DNA of 64,000 nucleotides from Lutispora saccharofermentans (GTDB lineage: Bacteria > Bacillota > Clostridia > Lutisporales > Lutisporaceae). The translations under genes were made by a program, and so were the position numbers. Below are positions 43,562 through 52,091 of the stretch, piece after piece (the first letter of the stretch is position 1; each line of letters starts with the position of its first letter). The notes beneath the pieces were generated by a model. It saw nothing but the letters and a program-made list of their open reading frames with translations, was not told where the DNA came from and searched no databases. The DNA lies in the NCBI RefSeq assembly GCF_024363565.1, contig NZ_JAJEKE010000005.1:124001-188000 (forward strand), in the 5' to 3' direction.

Positions 43562-44845
43562 TTAAACATATTTGTTTTTCGCAATTTTTTCCGAAGCAAT
43601 TAAGAATCCCTCTATTTCTTCAAGATCATTGAAGTGCATAGGCGAAACTCTTATTATGCCTTCTAGTCCAAAAGCGTCCATCATCCTCTTAGAATAGGGG
43701 CTCGAAGCAAGCCTTTCAAATACTATGTAATTTTCTTTATCGTATAAGCGAACTGCAGAAGAGCAATCCATACTATCAAATGAAATTGCAATGATCAAAT
43801 CTTTTGAGGCTAAATCTTCCGTATCAAAGTGAACGGTAACTCCATCAATATATCTCAACCCTTTTGCATTTGGAGTCCCTTCTAAAAGAGAATAGAGCAA
43901 GAACTTTTCCTGAAATTCGATTTTATGCATTGCAGTTGCGATAAGAGTCCGTTTATCCTTACTGTCAGTAAAATGCGAGCCTAAAAAGCATAAGTACTCT
44001 ATTATTTTGCTGAAACTTGCAAAATCAGAAGCATCTGCACTGCCAAGCTCCCATACATCAGGGCTTTTTCCGGTTATTTTTTCATGAGGAAATGAAGCTA
44101 CTCTCTCAGAAACAAATCCAAGGCCAATTCCTCTATTCCCAAAAAACTTATACGGTGCTACAACTACTCCATCAAGCTGAAGCTTATCAAAATCAATGAC
44201 GCCGTGAGGTGCACGCTGAACCGCATCCAATAATATATATACTGATGGATTAACCTTTCTCACCTCTGAAATAATAGCTTCGACATCCATTGCCGCACCG
44301 GTAATGTTAGATGTATATATCATGCTTAATAAACATGTATCTTTGTCAACTTTGTCTAATACTTCAGAAACATCTATCCCGCCGGTAACCGGATTAGCTT
44401 TACACTCTCTAAACTCCTTATTGTATTTGTTACAATAATATTTTGCGGAATCATAAGAACCCGGGTGGTCAAGACATGTGGTTACCACATTTGAACCAGG
44501 AGCATTACATAATATAGCTTCAGTAATATTGAATAAAACCCTCGAAGCCGTAAAATTTGTTACTATACTGCCTTTTGAAGCATTTATAAATTTCTTGAAA
44601 TCATCTTTCCCGCCATTTATAGTTTCCAATAGAAATTTTGCTGCTTTGTTCGGCCTTGTAGAGCTCTCAGGAAAACGCATGACATAACTTGAAGCCTCTA
44701 CCACACTTTTTAGTCTGAGAGAACCACCTGAATTTTCAAAGTACACTCTTTTATCAGTAAAATCATCCTTATCAACGAAATAAAATCTGTCTCTTATTTG
44801 CTTAGTTAACTCTTCTGAAAAAATGTTTTCATAAACTTTAGCCAT
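43562..44845 (-). CDS. Class V aminotransferase, cysteine desulfurase-like
   Basis: PLP enzyme of 427 residues. Motifs: KRVYFENSGGSLRL, SNITGAAMDVEAI, LLDAVQRAPHGVIDFD with the cofactor Asp, and VVAPYKFFGNRGIGLGFV with the Schiff-base Lys. The family contains cysteine desulfurases, selenocysteine lyases and isopenicillin-N-epimerase-like enzymes. The characteristic catalytic Cys loop of cysteine desulfurases is not evident to me, so a lyase or epimerase role is open. It is the first gene of a two-gene operon with the symporter. A promoter is visible at 44927-44955. Confidence 0.85.
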   Translation of the reverse strand: MAKVYENIFSEELTKQIRDRFYFVDKDDFTDKRVYFENSGGSLRLKSVVEASSYVMRFPESSTRPNKAAKFLLETINGGKDDFKKFINASKGSIVTNFTASRVLFNITEAILCNAPGSNVVTTCLDHPGSYDSAKYYCNKYNKEFRECKANPVTGGIDVSEVLDKVDKDTCLLSMIYTSNITGAAMDVEAIISEVRKVNPSVYILLDAVQRAPHGVIDFDKLQLDGVVVAPYKFFGNRGIGLGFVSERVASFPHEKITGKSPDVWELGSADASDFASFSKIIEYLCFLGSHFTDSKDKRTLIATAMHKIEFQEKFLLYSLLEGTPNAKGLRYIDGVTVHFDTEDLASKDLIIAISFDSMDCSSAVRLYDKENYIVFERLASSPYSKRMMDAFGLEGIIRVSPMHFNDLEEIEGFLIASEKIAKNKYV

Positions 44846-44926
44846 TCTTATTACCTCTTTCTAATTATCTAGATTCACAAGTACAAGATTTATTAATTCC
44901 GATTTTCGCTGTAAGAAAAAATGTTT

Positions 44927-44955
44927 ATTTTAATAATATTCTTTGCTATAATCAA
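44927..44955 (-). promoter_or_regulatory. Promoter of the aminotransferase-symporter operon
   Basis: TTGATT, 17-base spacer, TAAAAT on the minus strand, about 80 bases before the start at 44845. Confidence 0.55.
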
Positions 44956-45029
44956 CATAGCGTGGACGGATAGAAATTAACTCAATACCTGGCCGTATTA
45001 ATTATTTTTTTATCTGTTCCTGCTACCGT

Positions 45030-45896
45030 TTAATGCAGTTCATGCATTTCAATATACTTTTCTAAATCGTTGACTCTGTCTTTTGCTTCATTCTTTGTTT
45101 TGTCGCTAATAACAAGTAAGATCAGATCATTTAAACATAAGGGTGCAACGTAAGAGTTACAGAATCCCAATCCATCAACAGCCGTAGGTAAAACTATATC
45201 TGCTTTAGCTGCAATAGGAGAAGTAATTTTATCAGTTACGACTATTATATTTGCATTTTTTGAATGTGCAATATCTATAGCAGAAGTGCATAGCTTTGTG
45301 TGTATTGGAAAGCTGTAAAGTAATATACAATCACCTTTTTCAATATCAATTATTTGCTCTATTAATTCACTATCCGCATGGGTGCATATACTTACATTAG
45401 GTAATAAATATCTAAGCTTTCCTCCCATAAAACTTGCCAAGCTTGCCGAACCTCTGAACCCAATAATATACTTGTGCTTGCTTTTAACTAAAATATTGGC
45501 AGCCTCATTAATTGCTTCATAATTCAATTGTTCAAAAGTTTTCTGTAAGTTTTTAAATGTCTGCTCCATTAGGTTGTCAATAAGGTTATTCTTACTAAGA
45601 CTTTCAATTGTATTTTTATATTTATTAGCAGGTGACATTGAATTAGCAGCATCATTTATTTGCCTGACCATTTCTTCCTTCATCTCTCTTTGGAAATCTG
45701 AATAGCTTGAATAACCTAAAGAACGAATAAATCTGATTATCGATGTATCACTTACTCCAACCTCTATGGATATGCTGGTTGCCGTCATGAAGCAAATATT
45801 ATTCAGATTTTCTAAAAAATAATCAGCTATTTTCTTTTCAGTCTTGGTTAATGTGGATTCCTTTACCCTCTTCTCAAACAGCGTAATAATTTTCAC
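45030..45896 (-). CDS. RpiR-family regulator (HTH plus SIS domain)
   Basis: A 288-residue MurR/RpiR regulator. N-terminal helix-turn-helix at about 1-78 (LTKTEKKIADYFLENL, SIEVGVSDTSIIRFIRSLGY) and a SIS domain at about 120-270 (YIIGFRGSASLASFMGGKL, ILLYSFPIHTK, VVTDKITSPIAAKADIVL), which binds phosphosugars or related ligands. It precedes the aminotransferase-symporter operon in the same direction with a gap of 184 bases containing a promoter, so it likely controls that operon. The related protein at 50093 is a distant paralogue. Confidence 0.9.
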   Translation of the reverse strand: MKIITLFEKRVKESTLTKTEKKIADYFLENLNNICFMTATSISIEVGVSDTSIIRFIRSLGYSSYSDFQREMKEEMVRQINDAANSMSPANKYKNTIESLSKNNLIDNLMEQTFKNLQKTFEQLNYEAINEAANILVKSKHKYIIGFRGSASLASFMGGKLRYLLPNVSICTHADSELIEQIIDIEKGDCILLYSFPIHTKLCTSAIDIAHSKNANIIVVTDKITSPIAAKADIVLPTAVDGLGFCNSYVAPLCLNDLILLVISDKTKNEAKDRVNDLEKYIEMHELH

Positions 45897-46016
45897 CTCC
45901 TACATGTTGAATTATATTCATAATATTTTAAATATGTTGAATATAATTCAATTTTATCATTGGAGAATATTTTGTCAAGTTTTTTCTCTATTTCCGGGGT
46001 CTTAATACGATCATCA

Positions 46017-46080
46017 ATGAACAATAAAAAATACCTTCTGCTATGGTTTTTTATCCTATAACAGAAGGTATTTTTTATTG
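46017..46080 (-). terminator. Terminator repeat, copy 1
   Basis: Arms AAAAAATACCTTCTG and CAGAAGGTATTTTTT with a 22-base loop; ends mazF transcription. The whole 64-bp unit, loop included, recurs with two differences at 61572-61634. Confidence 0.88.
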
Positions 46081-46121
46081 GAATTTAGCATTCAAGCCTT
46101 GACATGTTGGATTGTCTTTGA

Positions 46122-46496
46122 TCATGATTCAAGCAGCTTTTCATAGATGGCATTAAATATAATATTGCACTTATTTAATATCTCTTTAGGCGCCTTTTCT
46201 ATAAATTCAAATTCTCTTTCACTTAAATCCAAAGCTTTAACTTGGTCCATAAATATATCGCCTTTAGTTGTAATATTACATTTATCTAAATTTACCCTGG
46301 TAAAAAAAGTGCTGGTTGAATTTGTTATTGGTACCACTGTTACTATTCCATTTAACTCTTTTTGGGTAATAGGATCTGATATTACAAGCCCTGGTCTATA
46401 GCCTTTCTGCTCATGTCCTTTCGATGGCGAGAAGTTGATTCTTATTATGTCTCCAAATTCTAAGTCACAATAGTTATTTTTATCTGATTTAGCCAT
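46122..46496 (-). CDS. mazF: MazF/PemK-family endoribonuclease toxin
   Basis: A 124-residue toxin of the PemK/MazF barrel fold: FGDIIRINFSPSKGHEQKGYRPGLVISD at the N-terminus and VVPITNSTSTFFTRVNL follow the family pattern; the conserved Arg and Ser/Thr of the active site are in these segments. It would cleave mRNA at short sequences. I start at the ATG at 46496; an in-frame GTG at 46508 overlaps the antitoxin stop. It lies 5 bases after mazE in the standard antitoxin-first order. Confidence 0.9.
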   Translation of the reverse strand: MAKSDKNNYCDLEFGDIIRINFSPSKGHEQKGYRPGLVISDPITQKELNGIVTVVPITNSTSTFFTRVNLDKCNITTKGDIFMDQVKALDLSEREFEFIEKAPKEILNKCNIIFNAIYEKLLES

Positions 46497-46501
46497 AATA
46501 A

Positions 46502-46759
46502 TTACCACACTTCTTTCCCGATAGGTTTACCCCAGTTAATATCCTCTTTTGGATTTATTTTTTCTCCCTTTGATTTTTCAGCCAAAAGTTCAAATTTTGT
46601 TTTTTCTTGTTTCTTTTTTAAGATCAATTTGCCTTCTTCTACATCAATATCAAAACTTATATTTTCAAAATTATTACTATCAATTTTTAATTCGTCTAAT
46701 ATTGCCTTTGGTATACGAATAGCTGCACTATTACCCCACTTAGATAAATTAGTATTCAT
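46502..46759 (-). CDS. mazE: MazE-type AbrB-fold antitoxin
   Basis: An 85-residue protein whose first ~50 residues form the SpoVT/AbrB DNA-binding fold (LSKWGNSAAIRIPKAILDEL) and whose charged C-terminus (FELLAEKSKGEKINPKEDIN, GKPIGKEVW) should wrap the toxin. AAGGAG lies 9 bases before the ATG at 46759. The promoter at 46801-46829 carries a perfect palindrome, consistent with autorepression by the MazEF complex. Confidence 0.9.
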   Translation of the reverse strand: MNTNLSKWGNSAAIRIPKAILDELKIDSNNFENISFDIDVEEGKLILKKKQEKTKFELLAEKSKGEKINPKEDINWGKPIGKEVW

Positions 46760-46800
46760 ATAAACCATCTCCTTAAAATTTTCTTAGTACTCTTATATAT

Positions 46801-46829
46801 AGTATATACGCGTATATACGGATTGTCAA
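46801..46829 (-). promoter_or_regulatory. mazEF promoter with embedded operator
   Basis: TTGACA, 17 bases, TATACT on the minus strand. The spacer and the -10 edge are covered by the perfect palindrome GTATATACGCGTATATAC at 46802-46819. Confidence 0.85.
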
Positions 46830-46860
46830 TCAACCATGAGGCTGATTTGAAATGGCCCGC

Positions 46861-46932
46861 AGATAGTTGAAAATTACTTTTGAAATATAATTTTTCTAAT
46901 GCTCTTAGCTCTTTTTCTCTGCCTATAAACAT
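46861..46932 (-). pseudogene. N-terminal relic of an AAA-type ATPase
   Basis: A 24-codon stretch MFIGREKELRALEKLYFKSN matches the conserved start of bacterial/archaeal P-loop ATPases of the DUF234-associated type, which normally continues into a Walker A loop. Here homology stops at FQLS and the following codons are unrelated. The rest of the gene is missing upstream of mazEF's promoter. Confidence 0.65.
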
Positions 46933-47018
46933 GCTATCAACCATCTACTGAATTACGATTATTATACTTATGTTTCAGTAAATTATATTCTCTAGTTTGG
47001 TAAAGCCTTAGGATTATC

Positions 47019-47057
47019 AATAAAACATCCTCGGATTTGCTCCGAGGATGTTTTATT
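47019..47057 (-). terminator. Terminator of nhaC
   Basis: Perfect 16-base arms AATAAAACATCCTCGG and complement around ATTTGCT. T-rich on both outer sides; ends the antiporter gene at 47075. Confidence 0.88.
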
Positions 47058-47074
47058 ATTGCTTTTTAATTGTA

Positions 47075-48622
47075 TTATGCCGGCATATTGTCAGACTTTA
47101 GGGCAATTTCTTTACTATATTTATTCATAGACAGCTTATGCAGGAAGTATATAACTATAGCCAAGGCTATGGCTCCGGGAATAATAATAAATGTCTTCTG
47201 TGAGAAACCGGCTATTATGTATAATGGAACACATACGGCTGCTACTGTAAGAGCATACGGAAACTGGGTTCTGAAGTGGTCTATATGGTCTGATGCAGCA
47301 CCCATAGAAGCCAGTATCGTAGTATCAGATAAAGGTGAACAATGATCTCCAAAGAGACCTCCGCTGATTACCGCTGCTATGGTTACGAATAGCGGCGCTC
47401 CCATAGTCATGGACATTGGTATGGCAATGGGCATAAGTATGGCATATGGACCCCAGGATGAACCTGTCGCAAGTGACATTGCAGCCCCAATTGTAAATAA
47501 TATCGTGGGCAGCAGTGCAGGATTGAGAAAATCCTTGCTGACTTCTATTATATAATCAGCTGTTCCCAGATTCTTGCATAATGATCCCAATGACCAGGCA
47601 AACACCATGACCACCATGAGATATATCATATCTGACATGCCCTCCATAGCGATATCCTGAGCTTTCTTGAATGTCATGACCTTGTATTTTACAGACAGCA
47701 ATACACATACCAAGGCGCCTATGAGGAAGCCTGTAGCTATGCCAACCCTTATTATATTGCCCTTGAGAGGCTCGAAGGGGAATCCGTTCAATATAAATAT
47801 GAAAAACATTAATCCTAATAGGGTTATCAAAGGCAGTATCATGGTAATAAGCTTAGGTTCAGCGCCTTCCGGAAGCTCAACCTGCTTCGTATTCCTTAGG
47901 GGAACTGCTCCATCTCTCAATAGCTTGCCTGATTCTGCTCTCTTCTGAGCTCTCAGCATCGGGCCGTAATCAAACTGAGTATATGCCATATATCCAACCA
48001 TAAGCACTGTTAGAATGCTGTAAAACTGGAAAGGCACAGCCTTTATAAATGCATCCCAGCTTGTCATATTGGTCACCTGCAGAGCTTCAAATTCTTTATC
48101 TATAAGCCCCATGATGTATACACCCCAGCTTATAATAGGGATCGTAGAACAAACGGGAGAAGCAGTGGCATCCAGTATGTATGCAAATTTTTCCCTCGAT
48201 ACCTTTAGCCTGTCACCTATGGACTGAAATATAGGCCCGACTAAGAGTGCATTAGCAGAATCAGAGAACCATATGAACAGTCCTCCAAACCACATTGCCA
48301 ATTCTGCTTTGGCCTTTGTATTTATCCAGCGGGAAACATATTTTGCAAAAGCTATGGCTCCGCCGGATTGTGTTATTATAGCCACAAATAAACCTATTAT
48401 GAGCATATTGGTCATAGATTGAGCATTATAGCTATCGGCTACTTGTACAAATATATAGTCCTTGATGAAAATATAAAAGCCTACAAAGGGATTCCAGGAG
48501 CTAAGGATGGTCGTTCCTACCAGCAGGCCTGCAAATAGCGAAAGAAGAACGTTTTTGGTCAATACCGAAAGAACGATTGCAAGTATTGGGGGAATAATAG
48601 AGAGAAACCCAAAATGTTCCAT
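47075..48622 (-). CDS. nhaC: NhaC-family Na+/H+ antiporter
   Basis: Membrane antiporter of 515 residues with about 12 hydrophobic helices. Family features: PPILAIVLSVLTKNVLLSLFAGL, ILDATASPVCSTIPIISWGVYI, SLATGSSWGPYAILMPIAIP and GGLFGDHCSPLSDTTILASMGA. Members exchange Na+ for H+, and some couple malate or amino acids. AAGGAGG precedes the ATG at 48622. It follows the alanine-dehydrogenase-like gene by 110 bases on the same strand, probably in one sigma-54-dependent unit; a substrate-exchange role for that pathway is inference. Confidence 0.92.
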   Translation of the reverse strand: MEHFGFLSIIPPILAIVLSVLTKNVLLSLFAGLLVGTTILSSWNPFVGFYIFIKDYIFVQVADSYNAQSMTNMLIIGLFVAIITQSGGAIAFAKYVSRWINTKAKAELAMWFGGLFIWFSDSANALLVGPIFQSIGDRLKVSREKFAYILDATASPVCSTIPIISWGVYIMGLIDKEFEALQVTNMTSWDAFIKAVPFQFYSILTVLMVGYMAYTQFDYGPMLRAQKRAESGKLLRDGAVPLRNTKQVELPEGAEPKLITMILPLITLLGLMFFIFILNGFPFEPLKGNIIRVGIATGFLIGALVCVLLSVKYKVMTFKKAQDIAMEGMSDMIYLMVVMVFAWSLGSLCKNLGTADYIIEVSKDFLNPALLPTILFTIGAAMSLATGSSWGPYAILMPIAIPMSMTMGAPLFVTIAAVISGGLFGDHCSPLSDTTILASMGAASDHIDHFRTQFPYALTVAAVCVPLYIIAGFSQKTFIIIPGAIALAIVIYFLHKLSMNKYSKEIALKSDNMPA

Positions 48623-48732
48623 TAATAAACCTCCTTTTTTATAGCTTCATGACTATGAATGCTTGAATATCCTTATATGCATTATTTGGCTCATTCCCTC
48701 CTTCCTTATATTTTGTCATGCAGATAAACATA

Positions 48733-49869
48733 CTATAAAGCCTGATTAGAATTGTTCTGCATGAAATAGCTTAGTGAAGCCCTTACTAGGGACCTTTCAT
48801 GCAAGTTATCACTGTTTATGTCAAGATCATCAATGTCCCTGGTCATCAGCACCTTCAAAAATGGAGCGAGCTGCTCATTGTAGATTGCCATGCATTCTTT
48901 AGGCTCTACCGCAGGCCATGCATTGCAGCTTACAACAAGACGTCTGTTTTTGGATCCGACACCTTCGGGTATGGTATCATAAAGTTCATCGTTGGTTTCT
49001 ATCACATATTTATCTATATTTCCGGTTGGGATTCCTTCTATACCCTTTACCTGTATAGGCTGAAGCTTATCATTATAGGGGTCGGCAGAAAGATCCAATA
49101 TGACTGCGTGCTCCGGCATCGCTTCAATCATTTCGTTAGCCACGATTATCTGTGTCGCATCTTCCCTTTTGCTTGCATCCACTAAAATATCAGTATGGGA
49201 TAATATTTTCCTAAGGTATTTCTCATTTTTCGTAATATTCCTCGGAAGCATAGTTATCAAAAAACCAGGCATCTCCCAGTTCTTATAATAGAACTCCTCA
49301 TCGCTGAATTCTTCAAAGGCTTTAGCGGCGTTTATCCCTACTGCTCCCATTCCTATTATGGTGATTTGTATTGGTCTTCTACTGGAGCTGTAGAATCCTT
49401 TCATTCTCTTTTTTAATTCCGCAAAAGCTACTTTTGAGCCCGCCCTGGATGTACCTGCATAATTGACAAGCATTCTGATGTTCCTGTCATCCTTAAAGCC
49501 ATCCATTGAAAAGCACTTTATTCCTTTGTCCATAAGCAGCTTATCCCTGGACTCCTGAGTCTCATAATGAAGCATAGATACCAGTACGGAACCGGGCTTC
49601 ATTATCTCTAATTCCTCATCCTTAGGAGCTCTTAGGACAACTACCATATCCTTCATATATATCTCATCGTGATCGACAAACTTTATTTTGGGGTTATATG
49701 CCAGATAGTCTTTCTCTGTAAAACCCATTGCAGAGCCATAGCCTTTTTCCACAAATATTTCAATATTACCATAGGAGCCTAGCTCTCCAAAAAGTGATGG
49801 CAAAAAATCTCTTCTCTCATTTTCTTCTTTGTGCATCCTGGGAAAACCTATGGTTTTTATATAGGCCAT
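48733..49869 (-). CDS. Alanine dehydrogenase / PNT-like dehydrogenase
   Basis: A 378-residue NAD-linked protein resembling alanine dehydrogenase and pyridine nucleotide transhydrogenase alpha domains. An N-terminal catalytic-like domain (RRDFLPSLFGELGSYGNIEIFVEKGYGS) leads to a Rossmann motif ITIIGMGAVGINAAKAF. The sequence departs from classical alanine dehydrogenase in much of its length, so another imino- or keto-acid substrate (for example lysine- or proline-derived) is possible. AAGGAGG stands before the ATG. The upstream sigma-54 promoter (49923-49938) suggests control by the activator gene at 51011. Confidence 0.8.
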   Translation of the reverse strand: MAYIKTIGFPRMHKEENERRDFLPSLFGELGSYGNIEIFVEKGYGSAMGFTEKDYLAYNPKIKFVDHDEIYMKDMVVVLRAPKDEELEIMKPGSVLVSMLHYETQESRDKLLMDKGIKCFSMDGFKDDRNIRMLVNYAGTSRAGSKVAFAELKKRMKGFYSSSRRPIQITIIGMGAVGINAAKAFEEFSDEEFYYKNWEMPGFLITMLPRNITKNEKYLRKILSHTDILVDASKREDATQIIVANEMIEAMPEHAVILDLSADPYNDKLQPIQVKGIEGIPTGNIDKYVIETNDELYDTIPEGVGSKNRRLVVSCNAWPAVEPKECMAIYNEQLAPFLKVLMTRDIDDLDINSDNLHERSLVRASLSYFMQNNSNQAL

Positions 49870-49922
49870 ATTTTTACCTCCTTAAAAAGATGTTAACTTT
49901 TGTCTGCTGCAATATATGTAGG

Positions 49923-49938
49923 AGCAACTTCCGTGCCA
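49923..49938 (-). promoter_or_regulatory. Sigma-54 promoter
   Basis: TGGCACGGAAGTTGCT on the minus strand: perfect -24 TGGCAC and -12 TTGC with the required spacing (GG-N10-GC). It lies about 55 bases before the dehydrogenase gene at 49869. Confidence 0.85.
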
Positions 49939-49990
49939 TAAGCATCGCTAAGCATTTCCAATGCATCAGACGCTTTATAGATAAAATAAG

Positions 49991-50008
49991 TGTTGCATTT
50001 TTGCAACA
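49991..50008. promoter_or_regulatory. Palindrome, probable activator or RpiR binding site
   Basis: Perfect arms TGTTGCA and TGCAACA around TTTT. It is centred about 85-90 bases upstream of the expected sigma-54 start site, the usual position of an enhancer site, and about 95 bases upstream of the divergent RpiR gene. Confidence 0.65.
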
Positions 50009-50092
50009 TGTTACGTAAAAACAACGCTTTTTACAAAGGATTCTTAATGGTTATATAGAATATATTAAGAAACCATAAGGGGAGGTCAATAT

Positions 50093-50965
50093 ATGAAGCT
50101 TTATAAGAATCATAAGAAGGAATTCCTTAATAAGCTTATTGATGAGACATTGAACTTCAATGGGGAAGAGAAAAAAATCGCGTTATATATTAAAAAGTGC
50201 TGCAAAAAGGTTTCTTATATGAATTTGTCCGAGCTTTTGGAAGCTGCAGAAACAAGTGAGGAAAATGTAAAAAGCTACTTAGCCAAGATGGGCTACAACA
50301 GCTATGATGATTTCAGAAAGGAATTAAGAGAAGTCATAATGGTTGGTATGAAAACTACTGAGGCCTTCAAGATATCTATGGATATGATGCATCCGAAGGT
50401 AAACAACATTTTGGACTTTATAGTAAAAAAAGAAACGGACAACCTCAATGAATTCAAGAAAACCTTTGACGAAGAAGCATTTAGAAATATTATTGAAGCA
50501 ATAATCAATGCAAATGATATTATACTGGTTGGAACCAGGGCATCAGCTCCCATTGCCATATATGCGGAATACATATTCAACAAGATAGGAAAGCGCAGCA
50601 GAAAGATAATTTCCGGAGGAACCGAGAATTTCGACTTTTTATCTCTTATTGACAGGGATACATTGGTATTAGCCTTCGGCTTCGCCAGATATCCGAAAGA
50701 TACCATAAAGATCCTCAGCTTTTTCAGAAAAAAGAATTTTAAAATTATATCTGTCACCGACAATTACCTTTCACCCTTGGCCAGATTCTCGGATATGATT
50801 TATACCGTGCCGATAGAGTCCTATTCTTTTACCGACTCCTATGTAATACCTGTTTCTCTGGTCAATATTATAGCCATATTGATAAGTCAGCTGGATGAAG
50901 ATAATTCCATGAAGCATCTTACAGAGTTTGAGGAGATTGCAAAAGATATAGGATTCTATTTTTAA
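50093..50965 (+). CDS. RpiR-like regulator (HTH plus SIS domain)
   Basis: A 290-residue protein with an RpiR-type N-terminal helix-turn-helix (LNFNGEEKKIALYIKKC, SEENVKSYLAKMGYNSYDDF) and a SIS domain (about 130-280: IILVGTRASAPIAIYAEYIF, LVLAFGFARYPKDTI, ISVTDNYLSPLARFSDMIYTV). The helix-turn-helix is weaker than in the protein at 45030. GGGGAGG precedes its ATG. It is divergent from the dehydrogenase/nhaC unit and followed after 45 bases by the sigma-54 activator, so it may act as the sensor for this locus. Confidence 0.85.
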   Translation: MKLYKNHKKEFLNKLIDETLNFNGEEKKIALYIKKCCKKVSYMNLSELLEAAETSEENVKSYLAKMGYNSYDDFRKELREVIMVGMKTTEAFKISMDMMHPKVNNILDFIVKKETDNLNEFKKTFDEEAFRNIIEAIINANDIILVGTRASAPIAIYAEYIFNKIGKRSRKIISGGTENFDFLSLIDRDTLVLAFGFARYPKDTIKILSFFRKKNFKIISVTDNYLSPLARFSDMIYTVPIESYSFTDSYVIPVSLVNIIAILISQLDEDNSMKHLTEFEEIAKDIGFYF

Positions 50966-51010
50966 ACAATACCCGTGTTCATCAAATATAAATATTCAGA
51001 GGTGAGTATT

Positions 51011-52045
51011 GTGGCCTCATATAATTACGCTGAATCTTTGGACAGCCATAATTGCATCATACCGCCAAAGGATTTTAATCCATTTAAAATAGAAAATATA
51101 TTTACATGCAGTAAAAGTATGAAGAGGATCATAGATTTAGCCTTGAGAATAGCCGGTTCTAACGCTCCCGTGCTAATACTCGGCCCCTCCGGGGTAGGCA
51201 AGGAGGAGCTGGCTTCGCTCATACATAAAAACAGTAAAAGAGCCCAAAATTCATTTGTAAAGCTGAACTGCTCCGCTATACCCGATAACCTTATAGAGTC
51301 GGAGTTTTTCGGGTATGAGGCAGGGTCCTTCACCGGTGCATCCAGGTCGGGCAAAAAAGGGCTCATCGAGCTTGCCGAAAAGGGAACCTTATTTTTAGAT
51401 GAGCTGGGAGAAATGCCTCCCAATCTGCAGACAAAGCTGCTTCGGGTTCTGCAGAACGGCAAGTTCTTAAAAATCGGCGCCTATAAGGAGTCCTCCTCTG
51501 ATACAAGGATCATTGCTGCTACTAACAAAGATTTGCAGGCGATGATAAAAAGCGGTACCTTCAGAGAGGATTTATATTTCAGACTTAATGTAATACCCAT
51601 ACATATACCCCGGTTAAATGAAAGAAGAGAGGATATACCTCTATTATCCATGTATTTTTTGGATTATTTCAATAAGCAATATAATGTAAATAAGAAGATA
51701 AGGCTGGAAGTTATGAATCAGCTTCTTTGCCATAATTGGCCCGGCAATATAAGAGAGCTCAAAAATACCATCGAAAGGCTGGTGCTCATATCTTTGGATG
51801 ATGTAATAACCATGGACGATCTTTCTTATTCATATTTCGCAGAGAATAAATACAATAGCATTGAAAGCAGCATAAGCGATATTCAGTACATCCCAAACAT
51901 GACCCTGCGGGAAATGGTCAATGAATTTGAAACCAACATAATAACTCAGGCAGTGAAGAAATACGGAAGCATAAGAAAGGCTGCCAAAGTGCTGGATGTG
52001 ACTCCTTCTACCCTATCAAGAAAGCTGAACAGAGGGATGTCATAG
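51011..52045 (+). CDS. Sigma-54-dependent activator lacking a sensory domain
   Basis: Bacterial enhancer-binding protein of about 344 residues. A short N-terminus (~30 residues) goes straight into the AAA+ domain: Walker A GPSGVGKEE, sigma-54 contact loop GSFTGA (usual GAFTGA), Walker B GTLFLDELGEM, and R-finger region LYFRLNVIPIHIPRLNERREDIP. The C-terminal Fis-type helix-turn-helix is GSIRKAAKVLDVTPSTLSRKL. The usual N-terminal PAS, GAF or receiver domain is missing. I start at GTG 51011 because GAGGTG lies just upstream; the frame opens at 50975. The nearby sigma-54 promoter at 49923 is the obvious target. Confidence 0.88.
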   Translation: MASYNYAESLDSHNCIIPPKDFNPFKIENIFTCSKSMKRIIDLALRIAGSNAPVLILGPSGVGKEELASLIHKNSKRAQNSFVKLNCSAIPDNLIESEFFGYEAGSFTGASRSGKKGLIELAEKGTLFLDELGEMPPNLQTKLLRVLQNGKFLKIGAYKESSSDTRIIAATNKDLQAMIKSGTFREDLYFRLNVIPIHIPRLNERREDIPLLSMYFLDYFNKQYNVNKKIRLEVMNQLLCHNWPGNIRELKNTIERLVLISLDDVITMDDLSYSYFAENKYNSIESSISDIQYIPNMTLREMVNEFETNIITQAVKKYGSIRKAAKVLDVTPSTLSRKLNRGMS

Positions 52046-52091
52046 AAAAAGCAGAGGGGCGATCCTTGACCGTCCCCATGCTTCAATCATT

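Noticed and set aside
46756-46944. 62-residue gene upstream of mazE
   Set aside because: Only the first 24 codons are homologous to an ATPase; the rest reads through the mazEF promoter and operator.
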